A stretch of DNA of 64,000 nt from Colocasia esculenta (GCA_014218235.1 CM024760.1:67396961-67460960), one strand, 5' to 3'; shown: positions 21,468 to 34,032, counted from the first letter of the stretch. Program-made: numbers and translations. The notes: generated by a model not told the origin, from the sequence alone.

Positions 21468-22777
21468 CTAGGGATAGAATCTTTTGAGGTACAACCCATT
21501 CCACGGATGTGACAGTTCTACGCCCTCAGCATTGGTTAGACGGTAGGCATTTCCTGAATATACCTCCTTCACAACGTACGAACCTTCCCAATTTGGTTGC
21601 AATTTAGACCTTGGAGCTCTAGTTTGATGAAACTGTGTTCAAGACTATATCACCCTCTTGGAATTTTCGCTCACTTACCTTCTTTTAAAAGACCTTGAGA
21701 TTTGCCTTTGATATGAGAGTGCATGATCGGCTGCCATAAGTCGCCTTTCGTCTAAGAGTTCCAACTGGACTAGCAACACCTCTCTACATTCGTCAAGATT
21801 AAGTTCCTTATCAAGTTGAACTCTTAGTGAAGGGATCAAGATCTCGTATGGAACTACCACCTCCATCCCATAAGTGAGAGCATACGGTGTTTGTCCCATG
21901 GGAGTACGGACAGAGGTACGATAGGCCCATAGAGCCTCTATTAACTTTTCTGGCCAATCGGCGAATTTATGCGATTCACAAGTTTTCTTCAAGATTTTAA
22001 GAAGGGTTTTATTAGTTGATTTAGCTTGGCCATTGCCTTGTGGGTAATATGGAGATGAATGATGCAGCGTGATATTGTATTTCTTACAGAGGTCCTGAAG
22101 TTCTTGTGAGATGAATTGTGGCCCATTGTCTGTGACGATGCTGCTTGGCACTCCGAACCGCGAGATGATATTCTTCATGATTAAGCGGCACACCGTGGAT
22201 GCTTTGATTTCTGCAAACGCTTCGCTTCTGCCCACTTGGTGTAATACTCAGTTGCTGTTAGGATGAAGGATTTTTGTTTGGTTTGAGCATTAGGATCATC
22301 AAGGGGCCAACAATATCAAAAGCCCACATGAGAATGACCAAGGTGTGGAGAGTGGATGAATTGAGGATGAAGGAGCATGAATTTTATCAGCATGGAGTTG
22401 GCATTTGACACACCTACGGACGTAGATGGCACAGTCTTCTTATAGAGTTGGCCAGTAGTAGCCCTGCCTAATGATCTTCTTAGCAAGCATCTGACTATGA
22501 CATGCCCTCCGCATTCACTAGCATGGGCTCCTTCTACCACTTTCCAAGCCTCATCATCATTGAGACATCTCAGAGGAACTCCACTAAGAGCCCTCCTGTA
22601 CAAAATTTCTCCGACGACTGTGTACCTTAAGGCGGCTCTTCTTATGGCCTTGCGATCCTCCGCATTTGCCCCTTTGGGATACGACCCATCCTTGCAGTAC
22701 TGCTCAATCTCAAAATACCATGGCAATTCCTCTTCATCTAAAATTTCCTCAAGCTCAGCTAGCATGACTTGTTGCAC
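21468..22777 (-). pseudogene. Tat integrase
   Basis: The minus strand from 22777 reads a chromo-like spacer (EILYRRALSGVPLRCL), the HHCC zinc-finger start (HASECGGH), then a shifted segment. The core at 22235-21675 has VTDNGPQFISQEL (second catalytic Asp) and YPQGNGQAKSTNKT. The glutamate expected in NGQAE is Lys here (codon AAA). Then comes WPEKLIEALWAYRTSVRTPMGQTPY. A C-terminal module (PNWEGSYVVKEVYSG, HPWNGLYLKRFYP) reaches the stop at 21468. It would cut target DNA and join the element, but frameshifts and the lost Glu make it inactive. It is the last domain of pol. Confidence 0.85.
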
Positions 22778-22909
22778 TTATCTCTTACTAGCCTTTCTTC
22801 TAAGGGTGTTCTAAGGTTTTTGAACCAAGGATCTTGGGGAGATGGAACATCCAGCCGTTGGCGACAATTGTCTCGGTCCGGCAATTCAGAGGGAAGGATA
22901 GAGACGAAG

Positions 22910-23550
22910 CTAGTGACGCCAAGGTGTCAGCCAGGATATTCTGTGAGCGAGGAGTGTGGACATAGATGAGCTTGCGGAACTACCTTGCCAACAACGTGAC
23001 CAGATCTTGATATGGTTTAAGCTTTGGGTCACGAGTGTGGTAAGTTGAGAGCACATGCACAGAACAAGCTGAGAGTCTCCTATGATTCTAATGTGAGATG
23101 CACCTAAGATATAAGCGCACTTAAGACCAGCGAGGAGAGCTTCATACTCAGACATGTTATTAGTGGCGGAGAAGGTGAGTTGGAAAGCGATGGGGATAGT
23201 AATACCCTCTGGGTGAGCAGTACGGCTCCAATGCCCTGTCCCTGAGAGTTGAGCGCACCATCAAAATGGAGGGACTAGAAGGGATCTTTGGAGATGACCG
23301 AGAGCTCTTCATCAGGGAATTCCACTCAGATGGAATCGCTATGAGGGAGTGGAAAATGGGCAAGGCGCTCGACGATGGCATACCCTTTGATGGCCTTTTG
23401 GATGACAAAAGAGATGTCGAATTGTGAGAGGAAGCTCTACCAGCGTGCAAGCCGATCAGAGAGGACAGGTTTTATGGAAGATATCTGAGTGGATCCATCC
23501 TCAAGATCAGCTTGACCTCGTGGGCAAGAAAGTAGTGCTTGAGCATTTGG
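22910..23550 (-). pseudogene. Tat RNase H region (includes archaeal-type RNase H)
   Basis: After RT, shifted minus-strand frames show LARWXXFLSQFDISFVIQKAIKG (the linker motif that follows the first RNase H), LHFDGALNSQGQGIGAVL, MSEYEALLAGLKCAYILGAS and RIIGDSQLVL. The D...E...D arrangement (FDGA, EYEAL, GDSQL) is the second, archaeal-type RNase H that marks the Tat lineage. It degrades RNA in the RNA-DNA hybrid. Several stops and shifts are present. Confidence 0.8.
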
Positions 23551-23551
23551 A

Positions 23552-24911
23552 CTACCCACACGAGCACGGCGTAGGTTTTGTCGGCAGTGGTGTACTTGGA
23601 TTCAGTGGTGTTGAAAGCTTAGAAGATAGTATGCTGCCCTTTCTTTCTAGAAACATCATGTTGCACAGGACAGCACCTAGGGAGTCCTCAGTGACTGAGA
23701 GATATAGGATTAGTGGCTTCCCGGGTACAGAGGGTTGCAAAACTGGGGGATTCATGAGATACCTCTTCAAATCATCAAAGTCTTCTCGGCACTTGTCATT
23801 CCATTCGAACTTTGCCCCTCCTTTCAAGAGGTCATAGAATGGGCGGCATCTTTGTGAATGCTGTGATATGAATCTTCTAATGAATTGCAGATACCCAATC
23901 AAGCCTCTTAGTTGTGAAATGTTCTTTGGAGGTGGCATTTCCGCTATAGCCCTGGCCTTGTTTGGATCAATCTCAATCCCCCACTTTCTAACTATAAAGC
24001 CTAGCAACTTTCCTGATGATACCCCGAACACACGCTTCTTCGGATTCATTCTCAGCTTATACTCCCTTGACCTTTGCAACACCTTGGCGAGGATCTCGGG
24101 GTGTGTTCTCTCATGGTTCTTAACTTCACCAAGATGTCATCCACGTACACTTCTACATAGACATGCATCATATAGTGGAATATGGCCACCATCGCCCTTT
24201 TCTAGGGAGCCCAGCAATCTTTAACCCAAATGGCATGACTACATAACAGTACGTTCCCCAAGGTGTAGTGAAGGATGTTTTCTCTTGATCTTCAGGAGCT
24301 ACACGGATTTGGTTATAGCATGAATATCCATCCATGAATGAGAGGGTCTGATACCCAGCGGTGTTATCAATTAGCACATCGATGTGAGGAAGCAGGAAGT
24401 CATCTTTTAGACATGCCTTATTTAAGTCCCGGAAGTCAATACAGATTCTGACTTTTTCGTCCTTCTTCATGACTGGGACTATATTCGCCACCCAATTTGG
24501 ATAAAGCACTACCTTGATGAATCTAGCCTTATGAAGTTTATCTACCTCGTCCTTCATCTTCAGGGCCATAAGTTGGTGGAACCTTCTGAGTTTCTTCTTT
24601 ATGGTCTTTGCCCCTTCTTTCAATACAAGTTGGTGCTCCACTAATGAGGGGTCTAGGCCGGGTATGTCCTCATACGACCAGGCAAAGGTATCCTTGTACT
24701 CCCTCAGAATTTGCACCAGTTCCTCTTCTTCATCAGGAGGGAGGTTTTCTGAAATAATCACTATCCTAGGATCTTTGACTGTTCCAAGATTGACTTCCAT
24801 AGTAGGTTCGTCCACTGCCATTGTAGGTTCATCAAATCTTCTTACGCCACTTGCGTACATCTCGGCAGTGTCATCTACTTTGCCATCCTCCATCGATCGG
24901 GTCCTCATCAT
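23552..24911 (-). pseudogene. Tat reverse transcriptase
   Basis: The minus-strand frame from 24911 contains EYKDTFAWSYEDIPGLDP, LRRFHQLMALKMKDEVDKL, FIKVVLYPNWVANIVPV, KVRICIDFRDLNKAC, LSFMDGYSCYNQI and WGTYCYVVMPFGL. After a frameshift the active-site YVDD is at 24136-24147. The 24082-23552 frame continues with KLLGFIVRKWGIEIDPNKARAI, ISQLRGLIGYLQFIRRFI and a thumb/RNase H start (FEWNDKCREDFDDLK). It copies the element RNA into DNA. Motif order and spacing are full length, but at least two frameshifts interrupt it. Confidence 0.88.
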
Positions 24912-26078
24912 TCATGATTTCATAGACACCAAATCCATCGTCTACGAACACCCCATCCTGCTCAATCTCTTCTTCTAACACCAACGCATCCTTTGTGAAC
25001 TCCTCTATTAACAATAGCGCCTAGCATCGCCGAGCTAACTCTTGAAGGTATCTTCGGGGAATGGCCTTGCCCCGTTGCTTCCTAGGGTGACGTTTGGACT
25101 TGGCGGGCACTGGGTTGACCTGACTCTCTACCCTAGACTCTCCTAGACTAAGACTAGAGTCTTCTAACTTAGACGATCCTAACTGGCTAGACGACTCTAC
25201 AGGACTAGGGGAGGACATGGTATCCTCGAAGAGGATGGCTCCTAATGAACGAGCGAGAGGGGAAGCCCCAGTTGAGGGGTGCCCCTGATCAGGAGGGTGA
25301 AGGAGGTATGCCGGCTCCTCGACCTCAATGTGCATTTGAAGATTGGCATTTTTTTTGTAGATCGGGATCAGTGGAGAGCATGCAGCATGAGAGGGTGATC
25401 TCGTGGTCGCTCGGATCAGATTGTAAAGCAGAGAGGACTGCAGGTGGGAGATCAGGAGTGAGGATGCTGCGCACAGCTGTCAGGAGTTGGGGAGACAGCC
25501 GAATGAGTAAGGGAGGGGATGAAGGAATGAGGCTAGGGAGAAGAGAACGCAGAGTGATGGATGGATGGCCAAGCACGTACCCCTCCAGAGCTCGTCTACA
25601 GTCTTCCCTTCCTCGTAGGGGATGTCTGGCTCTCCCACGTCAGTGGTGTGTCGCTCATCAATTACCTCTTGGATGTGATGGAGGTGGGTGGATCAGCAGT
25701 TCGGCTATAGCTGGCGGCCATATTATCTCATCTTCCCAAAACAAGTGACTGAAGGCTATAGTGATGTCTTCTATATCAAACCAGCAGTACCATCAGCCTT
25801 TGGGTCCCCTGTCTTCCTTTCTTTCCTAGGCGGAGTGTTTCTAGCGCCCTATATGTGAGCATGGGGGCCACATGCCTAGAGAAGTTCTGCCATGTATATC
25901 ATATTGTGACAGTTCTGCCTCAACCACCACAGTGTTATACCCAGGTTGGGTAGGGCCTCTAAAAAGTGACACCAGAGTGTCCATGTGAGCGGTTGGCAGT
26001 CGGTCTTGAGAGTGGATGTGCTAGTTGACCATGGCTTGGACTTCTCCCTGTAGCCTAGTCCCCAATGGATTTTCATCA
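24912..26078 (-). other. Tat pol spacer between protease and RT
   Basis: The minus strand has degraded low-complexity frames (Ser/Pro/Leu-rich 25576-25325; Ser-rich with KSKRHPRKQRGK at 25335-25021). Tat/Ogre elements have a long, poorly conserved linker here. No known domain is seen. Confidence 0.5.
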
Positions 26079-26972
26079 TTATGTCTGGAATAGGGTGGTG
26101 ATGCCTTGCAGTTCTGCCCCTAGGCCTTTGCCTTCTTCATAGCCCAGCTTCATCATGATCTGCCACCCCTTAGTGTTTAGTGGCTTCTTCCTTTTGACTG
26201 CATTTACATGTGCATGACCGGCCTCTTGTTTGGAATGGAATGAGTAGGCCCAAGGATAGTTGATGTCCAGCACCGAGACAATAGGCTTATTGGTGGGCCA
26301 CACAGCTGGGAGTAGTGTGTCATGGATGGCATCAACTGTGTGGGCAGTGGCTATGCTTCTGACTTTGATCACTCGTCCTTGGAAGGGAAACTTTAGGCAT
26401 TGGTGCGCAGTGGACGGAACAACTCTCAGTGCTTCTAACCATGGATGCCCAAGGATGGCCTTGAACATGGGGTCGATTTCAAGTACATAGAAATCGACAG
26501 TGACGGCCAGCGGCCCCAGTTCAGCTTGTACCGTTACCATGCCGTGACAGGATCTCCTAGAGTTGTCATACGCTACTATGGTGGTTGGCGTTGGTTTCAA
26601 CAACCTTTCTGACACATCGTAGGCTCTCTAGGTACTTAGTGAGTAGACATTTATTGACGGCCCAGTGTCGACCAATGCTGCCCCTACTACCACATGGTTG
26701 ATGACTAGGGTAACACAGAGCGGGAGCCTCCTGGCTTCTGGGGGTGCTAGTTCATTTTCGGCAAAGGTGATGGCCGGCCGACGAGTCACCATTGCCAGTG
26801 CACTTGGTAGTTTGTCGGCAAGCATGTCCTCGTTTACCACTACCTTTGCAAGAAATTTCTCAATGCTTCTTGATGTTCCTTGGATCGCTTTATCAATTCC
26901 AGTATGGAGATTTAGCTGGCACATGATCAAGATGCTTGAGGATATCATAATGTGTAGCGGGTAGCAGCTCAA
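26079..26972 (-). pseudogene. Tat aspartic protease with G-patch
   Basis: The 26972-26628 frame ends with ALVDTGPSINVYSLST: the D-T-G of a retroviral-type aspartic protease that cuts the gag-pol polyprotein, in the Tat context that normally reads VDNGSSLN. The 26615-26079 frame continues YDNSRRSCHGMVTV, TVDFYVLEIDPMFKAILGHPW and VPSTAHQCLKF, the second half of the protease fold. It ends with IMMKLGYEEGKGLGAELQGI, a G-patch (Gly-rich nucleic-acid-binding) motif seen after the protease in this lineage. Two frames, one break near 26620. Confidence 0.85.
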
Positions 26973-27024
26973 TACCCCCTTGTTGTGGTTGCTGCTGAGA
27001 TTGTTGCTGAGGTGGCTGAAGGAC

Positions 27025-29294
27025 CTATTGGGGAATGCCTTGGCTGGTGGAGGTAGTGGAGATGGGTGGATACGGGCGACGGAAGACCCGTCCGCTTTGC
27101 AGGGTAGTTGGTTGGGTGGTGGGTTGTCTGGTGGAGGATAACGTGGCGGCGGAGGGTTGATTCAACCCAGGTGGTGGCAAGATGACAGGTGTGAGAGTGG
27201 TTATGACGGGTGGTGGTAGCATGGAGACAGGTGGAGCAAGGATGTGGTAGGTGGTAGGATAATGGATGGCACAGCGACTGCGCGGCGGGTGTTGAGCCAA
27301 TGGCAGTATTATGGCGTTGGCCTGGGAAACTAAAGGAGGGATTGATTGGGGAGCTGTGTTGGCTGATTGTATTGTTTGGGATTGCTGAGGATACTAGTGG
27401 TTAATGGCCATCATATGCTGGACATCGGGTTCATCATCATACGTCCAGTTCGCTTGAGGAGGGTGGTGGTGGACGATAGGATTCACTTGGGCAGGTTGCT
27501 GTGGTGGATTGGGAGCTGGCGGGTGGTTCGGCAAGGGGTTATGGACAATCCCCAGGTCTTGCATGGCTATTGTTGCTGTTGTTGTTGTTGAGGGGGTGGT
27601 TGGCGTTGTTGCCTCTGTTGTTGCTGCTGCCGCTGCCTTTCTTTGATGTCTCCGATCACTTGTCGAGAGCTGTCCAGTTCAGTCTGTTCTGTTCATGCAG
27701 ATCATATACTAGGTCTTTGAATGTGAAGCACTGCTCAATAGTATGACCGGCTGCCGATGGAACATGCAGTACCTTGCCTGGTCCACACTCGGATTGAATG
27801 GCCTTTCGGAGGGAGGTTGATGGCATCTGTGGAGAGACCGAGGTCAAGAAGATGTCAGAGAGTGTCTAGGGGGAGTGGTGGGTACTTAGTTCTCCTTGGA
27901 CCTAGGGACGCCTTGTTGGGTGCCATCAGGAGGTGGTACTTGGTTGTATTGGGGCTGCTGGCCTTGTGGAGGATTGGTGCGATTTTGACCTTGGGCAGTG
28001 AAAGGTTGACAATTGTTGCTCTGGCCGGCAGGGTTGAATGCACTCACCTGCTCATTTACTTGGACACCCTTAGTCATCGGTCCTTGAGGTTTTCTTTGGA
28101 AACGAGACTTTTGAGGTTCGAACATGGAGTGTATGGGAGAGTCTTTGAGTTAGGTTTGGATGAACCGGGCGCGCGACTGTAGAGCTGGGCATGGTGGTGA
28201 TATCATTCATTGCTAGGATGTTTTTATAGGCAGGGGTTGCATTGGCAATGATAATTTTGACCTTTTCTCCCTCTGGAAGGTATCAGGGACTCGGTGGCCA
28301 TTTGCCTCCATCTATCAGCATATGTAGCGAAATCTTCATCCGACTTCATCCTTTCAGCCATGAGATCCACAAGAGAGTATTCTGGCCCAACTCTGTCTTG
28401 AAACTGTTCAAGGAATTTCCCCTTCACCGTGGCGAAGTCCTATGCATCCTCGGGTAGCAAGGAATAAAACCAATCTAGTGCAGGCCCGTCCTGTGACCGG
28501 CGGAATAGATATGCCATCAAGCGGCAGTCATGCTGATAGGGTGCGGACTCATAGATGAAATCCTTGACGTGAATATAGGGATTGCCAGTGCCATTGTACT
28601 TGCGGTACTTTGGGAGTTCGGATGGAGATGGGACCCACAAGCCTTTGAAGATAGGCATGTGAACATCATGGTGCTGCCTAGGGTCGACCTGCCTTCGCAG
28701 CTCTTGGAGTTCCTTCTTGATGGATGCCACTCAGACATCATGTCAGGAGCGGCGGGAGGGTTGAGCATACAAGGAAGAGGCACGAGATGCCGGCCGGCAC
28801 GTGGCTCAAGCATTGGTGGATGGCAAGGGAGATATGGTGGAGATTGGGGCCTCGACTCACGTGGATGGTAGTGCTCAGATTAAAAGGGAGTGAATCGAAT
28901 GGCCCGCGGCTGGATGGGAGTGTTGTTGCTGGGCCCGTGACAATGCTGGGGCGGGAGGTAGATGCCATGGGGCAAGAGGCGCCCGCTGGGGGTGAGGGCG
29001 AAGAGGCGGCCTTTCCTTTAAGGGCCGTCATGAGATTCTGGATTTGAGACTGATCAAGCTGAGGAATTAGGCACATGAGTGAGCAGCTTGATCATCTGCA
29101 TGAGGAGAGTGGACAGTTTGTGACGGGCCACCATCGTCGGGGCGTTGACTTTCACTATTGTGGACTGTAGCGACCAGGGCCGGGTTCGATTCCTCGAGGA
29201 GATCATGAGGAAGAGATTCCTCATAGTCATGGGTGGTGTAAAATGCCGCATCCTGATTCTCATCACCATAGACTGGGTTCAAGTAGGACTCCAT
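27025..29294 (-). pseudogene. Tat gag
   Basis: The minus strand from 29294 begins MESYLNPVYGDENQD and, through frame changes, a Ser/Pro-rich region (29076-28738). The capsid part follows: MASIKKELQELRRQVD (28730), LPKYRKYNGTGNPYIHVKDF, CRLMAYLFRRSQDGPALDWFYSLLP, GKFLEQFQDRVGPEYSLVDL and ESLIPSRGRKG. Near 27740 the pattern C...HVPSAAGHTIEQCFTFKDLVYDL is the CxxH...HxxxxC knuckle of Tat gag. A Pro/Gln/Thr-rich tail runs to about 27025. The gene is broken by at least five frameshifts or stops. Role: particle assembly and RNA binding. Confidence 0.8.
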
Positions 29295-30276
29295 ATCTAG
29301 AAAGTGGGTGCACCAAAATAAGGAAAGCCTATCCAGACCTACAAGACCACCCTAACCTAAATAGAACTTACTTTCCTAAACAAACACTCCTATGCAAACA
29401 AAAAGAAAGAGAAAATGTCTCACCCAAAGCAAGCAGTTCGCAATGATGATGGCTTCTTTTATTTGGTTCCAATTTACTTGTAATGGTTTGATCTTTTTAG
29501 CGAGTTCCCTAAAGGAAAGGTTTCCTAAAGGGAGAAAGCTTCCAACATCGGGTATGACTAGGATTTCTCAAACTTACTAATGAATGAATCCTAACTCTAG
29601 GTGGCAACAGGTACAACAAGCCCGGTGGCCATGTGGGAATCAACGGTCAGCGAGGACTTACGGAGGCCCTCAAGTGAGTGCTCTCGTCAGACACAAGGAG
29701 TATGTGGCCGAGAGAGATGCGGGCGTCGCCAAGGAGCACAACCTAACTAAATATGGAAATATGTATGCACTCCCTATGTGCACCGGAGTGCATGCAAAGT
29801 CTAGCTGAACTAACAAAATAGAAATCAGGTAGATCTGCTCTCAGAAGCAGAAGGTGATACTCTTCTTGTCGCGACCTTGATCGCGACAGGACGCTTATCG
29901 CGTTCCTATTCACAGGGGACAGAGTTCAGACGGTACTGATTATGCATGAAAATTCAAACAACCCTATAACATGAAGGACTGACAAAATCTCACAGGCATG
30001 TAACAGGCATCAAACAACTTAGAGCATGGATGGAGTACTTGAATTAAACCCAAAAACACAGAAGAAGATGGAATTAGGAGTAGGACCTGATCGCGACAAC
30101 CTCCCTATCGCCTCCAAGATCGCGACCGGTTTCGACGTCGCCTTCTCACCCAAACAGTAGTAGAATCAAACACAACAGTAAAATAAATGGGGAAAACACG
30201 GAATCTAAAGATAGACCACACACAGGACAGACTAAAAACGACAGGGAAAGATAGCAACAAGCACGATAGGCACTAG
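29295..30276 (-). other. Tat leader between PBS and gag
   Basis: About 1 kb lacks a credible frame. It holds two clusters of TCGCGAC/GTCGCC words (29868-29902 and 30090-30143), the same type as in the LTRs and upstream of the PMD genes. Confidence 0.5.
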
Positions 30277-30301
30277 AAGTCCCACCATGATTTCCAAAAG
30301 G
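30277..30301 (-). other. probable Tat primer-binding site (degenerate)
   Basis: Directly after the 5' LTR end the minus strand reads CCTTTTGGAAATCATGGTGG, which keeps the T-T-T-G-G...GGTGGGAC frame of the tRNA-Arg-type sites of Tat elements but has several mismatches. The position is right; the tRNA identity is uncertain. Confidence 0.4.
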
Positions 30302-31763
30302 TGTAATCACGAGATTGCTCCCCAAAGATGATGATTAAAAGTAAGGAAAAGGACCATGATCGCCACCAAAGCAGTTGCAAAGAGATGTATGATGAGCAAG
30401 AAAGGGTGCAGAAGGGTACCTGGTCTGTGAATGCGATAGGCCGCCCTCGCCTTAATGTGAACGCGACGATGGAGGGTGCCATCTGGTCTTCTGAACGCGA
30501 CGCACGGACTATCACCTTCCTTAGATCGCGACCAAATTGTTGTGTTCTGCTCCAGAAGATGAAGAAGTGGGTTCTTTCTTCCTGCTCCTCAGCCGGCCAA
30601 GGGGCAAGAGCCTCGTGCTGCTACTGTCTTCTAACACGTGTCAACAAGATCAAAATAATAAAAACACCCATTAGAATTCATTTTATGTAGAATCTATCCC
30701 CAAACAAAGAGTAATCATGAACTAATTGGGAGGAACTCACGTGGGGTGGGGTTTGAACCCCTTGGGTGATTAAAGACGATGTGTGTGTGGTGTTCTAATG
30801 CAAATCTACGAAAAGAAATCAATCTAACATGCATGCATGAAGAGAAAAAGGATAAAAATGGAAATAGAGAAAGTGTAGATGAGGAGGAAAATGCCTAGGG
30901 GGCACTTCCTGGTCATATGGAGGCTGAGAGGTCTTTTGTGAACTCGTAGCTCTCAGGGAGAGGAAGAAGCAGATGCCGGCCTGCCCTAAACGGTGCTCTA
31001 TGAAGGGATTTATACCGCAGATTCCTGAACGGGCTGAGAGGAGAATAATAGGCGATGGTTCGAATTTGGGTAGGTGTACTTGGGCAAGGGGAATTAGAAC
31101 TCGGAAAGGACGTTCTAAAGTGGGTTCTCTCCAAATTTGGAAGGATTTAGACGCCTCTAGACCCACTAAATCGGGACTATTCATCAATAGCAAGGGGTCC
31201 AAGTCGGGTTAGGAAAGGGTACATTGCATGGAAACCAGAACACGACGGGCTCCTGTCACCATCTGGTCGCGACGCCTCGATACGTCGCCTCCATAGAAGG
31301 AAACCTTTTAAGCATTTTCTGGCGATTTTTTAGGAATTAAAATGCCAAATTAGAATGCGACGTATCGAGGTGTCAACCTTCTGAAGATGATCGATTCTAG
31401 CTTGAAGGCAAAGTCGATGTGTGAGTATGAACGCGACATGAAGGGTGTCGTCTTTTGAAGATGAATGCGACTGGGTCATTGTCGCCTTCCGAAACTTTCA
31501 GCATAGGCTTATACAAGATATCTAATCTCCTCGCACGGGTATCAGATTGACGTGCAGTTTGAAGCGCTGGACTCCTAACTCAGAGAGCTATGAGATAATG
31601 ATGAAGACTGATTGATGTGACTAGGAAGAATCATGCAGGGCGATGAACTAATGAAAGGATAGCATGATGTATAAATCCAGCTAGGCGACGATGAGCAACG
31701 TGGGGCATCAATGGTATGACAAGGAATTTGGCTCCACTTCTGGGCCAGAAATGGGTGTCTAAA
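30302..31763 (-). repeat. Tat 5' LTR (1,462 bp)
   Basis: It aligns along its length with 11292-14073 less the solo LTR. The right end reads GTGTCTAAA where the other copy has GTGTCTACA, a single change at the terminal CA. It is followed by the target duplication GCGGT (31764-31768). It carries the uninterrupted TCAAC site (30641-30645) and the same hairpin words (for example at about 31467-31485). Confidence 0.9.
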
Positions 31764-31768
31764 GCGGT

Positions 31769-34032
31769 AACGCCAGTCGATATTCAACTTCACCAACCCT
31801 TGTGAGCACTTCGAAAGGGCAATTGAATCTGGACTAACTTCCCTTTGACTCCAAACCTTTGAATTCCATGAGTAGGAGATACTTTTAAAAGCACATAATA
31901 TCCCACTTGAAAATCTAAGTTTCTCTTCTCCGTCGGCATAGCTCTTATATGTGATTGAGCAATCTTAGGCCGATCCCAAATAACCTAAATCTGTCTGTGC
32001 CCTAACCATGGTGTTCTCCAACTTCATTCAGCATACAGGTGATCTACAACATCTTCCATATACTGCTTCAATGGAGCCATCTTATACTTGCTGATAACTA
32101 TTGTTATAGGCGAACTCCATTAAAGGCAATTGCTCATTTAGTAGCCTTCAAAGTCTATTGTGCAAGCTCTTAACATGTCTTCCACAATTTGATGGTCCTC
32201 TTAGTTGTCCATTTGTTTGGTGGGGGAAATGCAGTACTAAAATTGAGTTTAGTACTAAGTGCAGTTTGCAGCACCTTCCAGAAATGACAAGTAAATCTTG
32301 GGTCACGATATGAGACTATTGATGATGGAAATCCATGAAGTCTCACAATATCCTTCAAATAGAGAGCGGCTAACCGTCCACATCCCACTTACCTTAATTG
32401 GCAGAAAGCGGAATACTGGGTTAGTCTATCAACAATGACCATATGGCGTGAGTCCACCATGAGTCTTGGGGTAAACCATGATGAAGTCCATGCTATGCTT
32501 TCCTACTTCCACTCTAGGATTTCTAAGGGTCTGAGCACACTTATAGGGCACCCGTGTTCTGCCTTCACTTTTTTAGAAGTGAGACAATGAGCAGCATGCT
32601 CAGCTACTTCTCTTTTCATGTTTGGACACAAAAATGTTTTTTTCATGTCTTGATACATCTTGGTTGCACCAGGGTGAATAATGTACTTAGTCTTGTGAGC
32701 TTCATCCATTAGCTTTATCTTTAGTTCTTCATTATCAGGGCACACAAGTCTTATCATGAAATAGTAATCTTCCATCTTCAGTGATGGATAAATCTTGTCT
32801 GTCTGCAATAGTTTCATTGGCACAAAACAAAAATGGATCGTTTGCTTGTTGATATCTGATCTCATCAAAGATGTTTGGTGTATTATGAGGTTAACAACCA
32901 GTACCTGGTCTCTCCTTTGCCAATATTTATGTTCTAGTTTGGCAAATTCTTCTAGAAAATTCATCTCGCCCATAACTAAACAAGAGAAGAATGCCACGGG
33001 CTTTCCTGCTAAGTGCATCAGCTAAAGCATTACCTTGCCAGGGTGATATTGAATCTTGAAGTCGAAGTCCTTAAGGTACTCCAACCATTGTTCTGTCTCA
33101 TGTTGAGCGCCTTCTGAGAGAACAAAAAACTTCAAGCTTTTATGATCTGAGTAGACAGTAAATCTTTCTCCGTATAGATAGTGTCTCCAGATATTGAGTG
33201 CAAAGACTACATCATCCAACTCTAGATCATGACAAGATAGTGACCTTATGAGTCTTCAAATGTCTAGACAAAACGGCTATCACTGTTCCTTCTACATCAA
33301 TACACAACCTAGACCGATTCTAGATGCATCAGTAGTATAAACTGAGAAACTTTCTCCTCTATAGGAAGGATGTGAAATGGGCAGAGAGGTTAAACACTCA
33401 TTCAATGCTTGAAAACTTTTCTCACACTCCTTTCTCCAAATACAAGGATTTCTTTCGTAAGTAAGGCGATTGAAGGGTACAACGATCTTGGAGAAGTCTT
33501 TTATGAACCGCCTATAACTAAGCCGGTCCCAAAATGTTTCTGATGTCAGTGACACTAGTCGGTCTTTACCAACTAAGCACGACTTCAACTTTGGAGGGAT
33601 CGACCGAGATGCCATCCTTGGAGATGACATGCCCCAAGAAGGACACTCTTCGAGCCAAAAACTCGCACTTGCTTAATTTAGCATAGAGCTTGTTGCTCGC
33701 AAGATCTGCAGGGCAATCCTTAGATGCTCTTCATGTTCCCTTTGGTTTAGGAATATATAAGGATATCATCAATAGATACCACGATGAATTTGTCGAGGTA
33801 TGGTCGATAAATACTGTTCATCATTTGCATGAAAGCTGTAGGAGCATTGTTTAAACCAAACGGCCATACACACAAATTCATAATGTCCATACCTACTTTG
33901 AAAGCCATCTTATAGATATCTTGATCTTGATTCTCATCTGAAGATATCCAGACCTAAGGTCGATCAGGACAAAATATCTAGCTCCAGATATCTAGTCAAA
34001 GAGTTCATCGACTTGAGGCAATGGGTACTGTT
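31769..34032 (-). pseudogene. chromovirus pol: RT - RNase H - integrase (right part of split gene)
   Basis: From the gap leftwards the minus strand gives RT motifs (YPLPQVDELFD, IDLRSGY, a VSIDDILIYS active-site block, LSKCEF), then RFIKDFSKI and the RNase H segments SVYTTDASRIGLGCVLM, LNIWRHYLYGERFTVYSDHKSL and FKIQYHPGK. The integrase zinc-finger region follows (DEAHKTKYIIHPGATKMYQD, C-L-T-x-K-K-V-K), and core pieces LYLKDIVRLHGFPSSIV and DPRFTCHFW. It continues, after the 20-kb Tat insertion, at 11291-11030. Many stops. The N-terminal RT and gag are lost in the N gap. Confidence 0.85.

Larger units (their letters stand above)
11292..31763 (-). mobile_element. complete Tat/Retand-type Ty3/gypsy element with antisense PMD genes (20,472 bp)
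   Basis: Both LTRs, the polypurine tract, gag, protease with G-patch, RT, RNase H and integrase are present on the minus strand. Flanking 5-bp direct repeats GCGGT (11287-11291 and 31764-31768) are perfect. The LTR starts TGTAGACACC on minus, and the tract AAGGAGAGGCAATA before it resembles the polypurine tract of Tat/Ogre elements. Between integrase and the 3' LTR are two genes on the opposite strand (A1 and B1). Extra antisense ORFs at this position are known in the Tat lineage. Without the nested solo LTR the element is about 19.2 kb. All its element genes are broken, so it is now defective. Confidence 0.9.
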
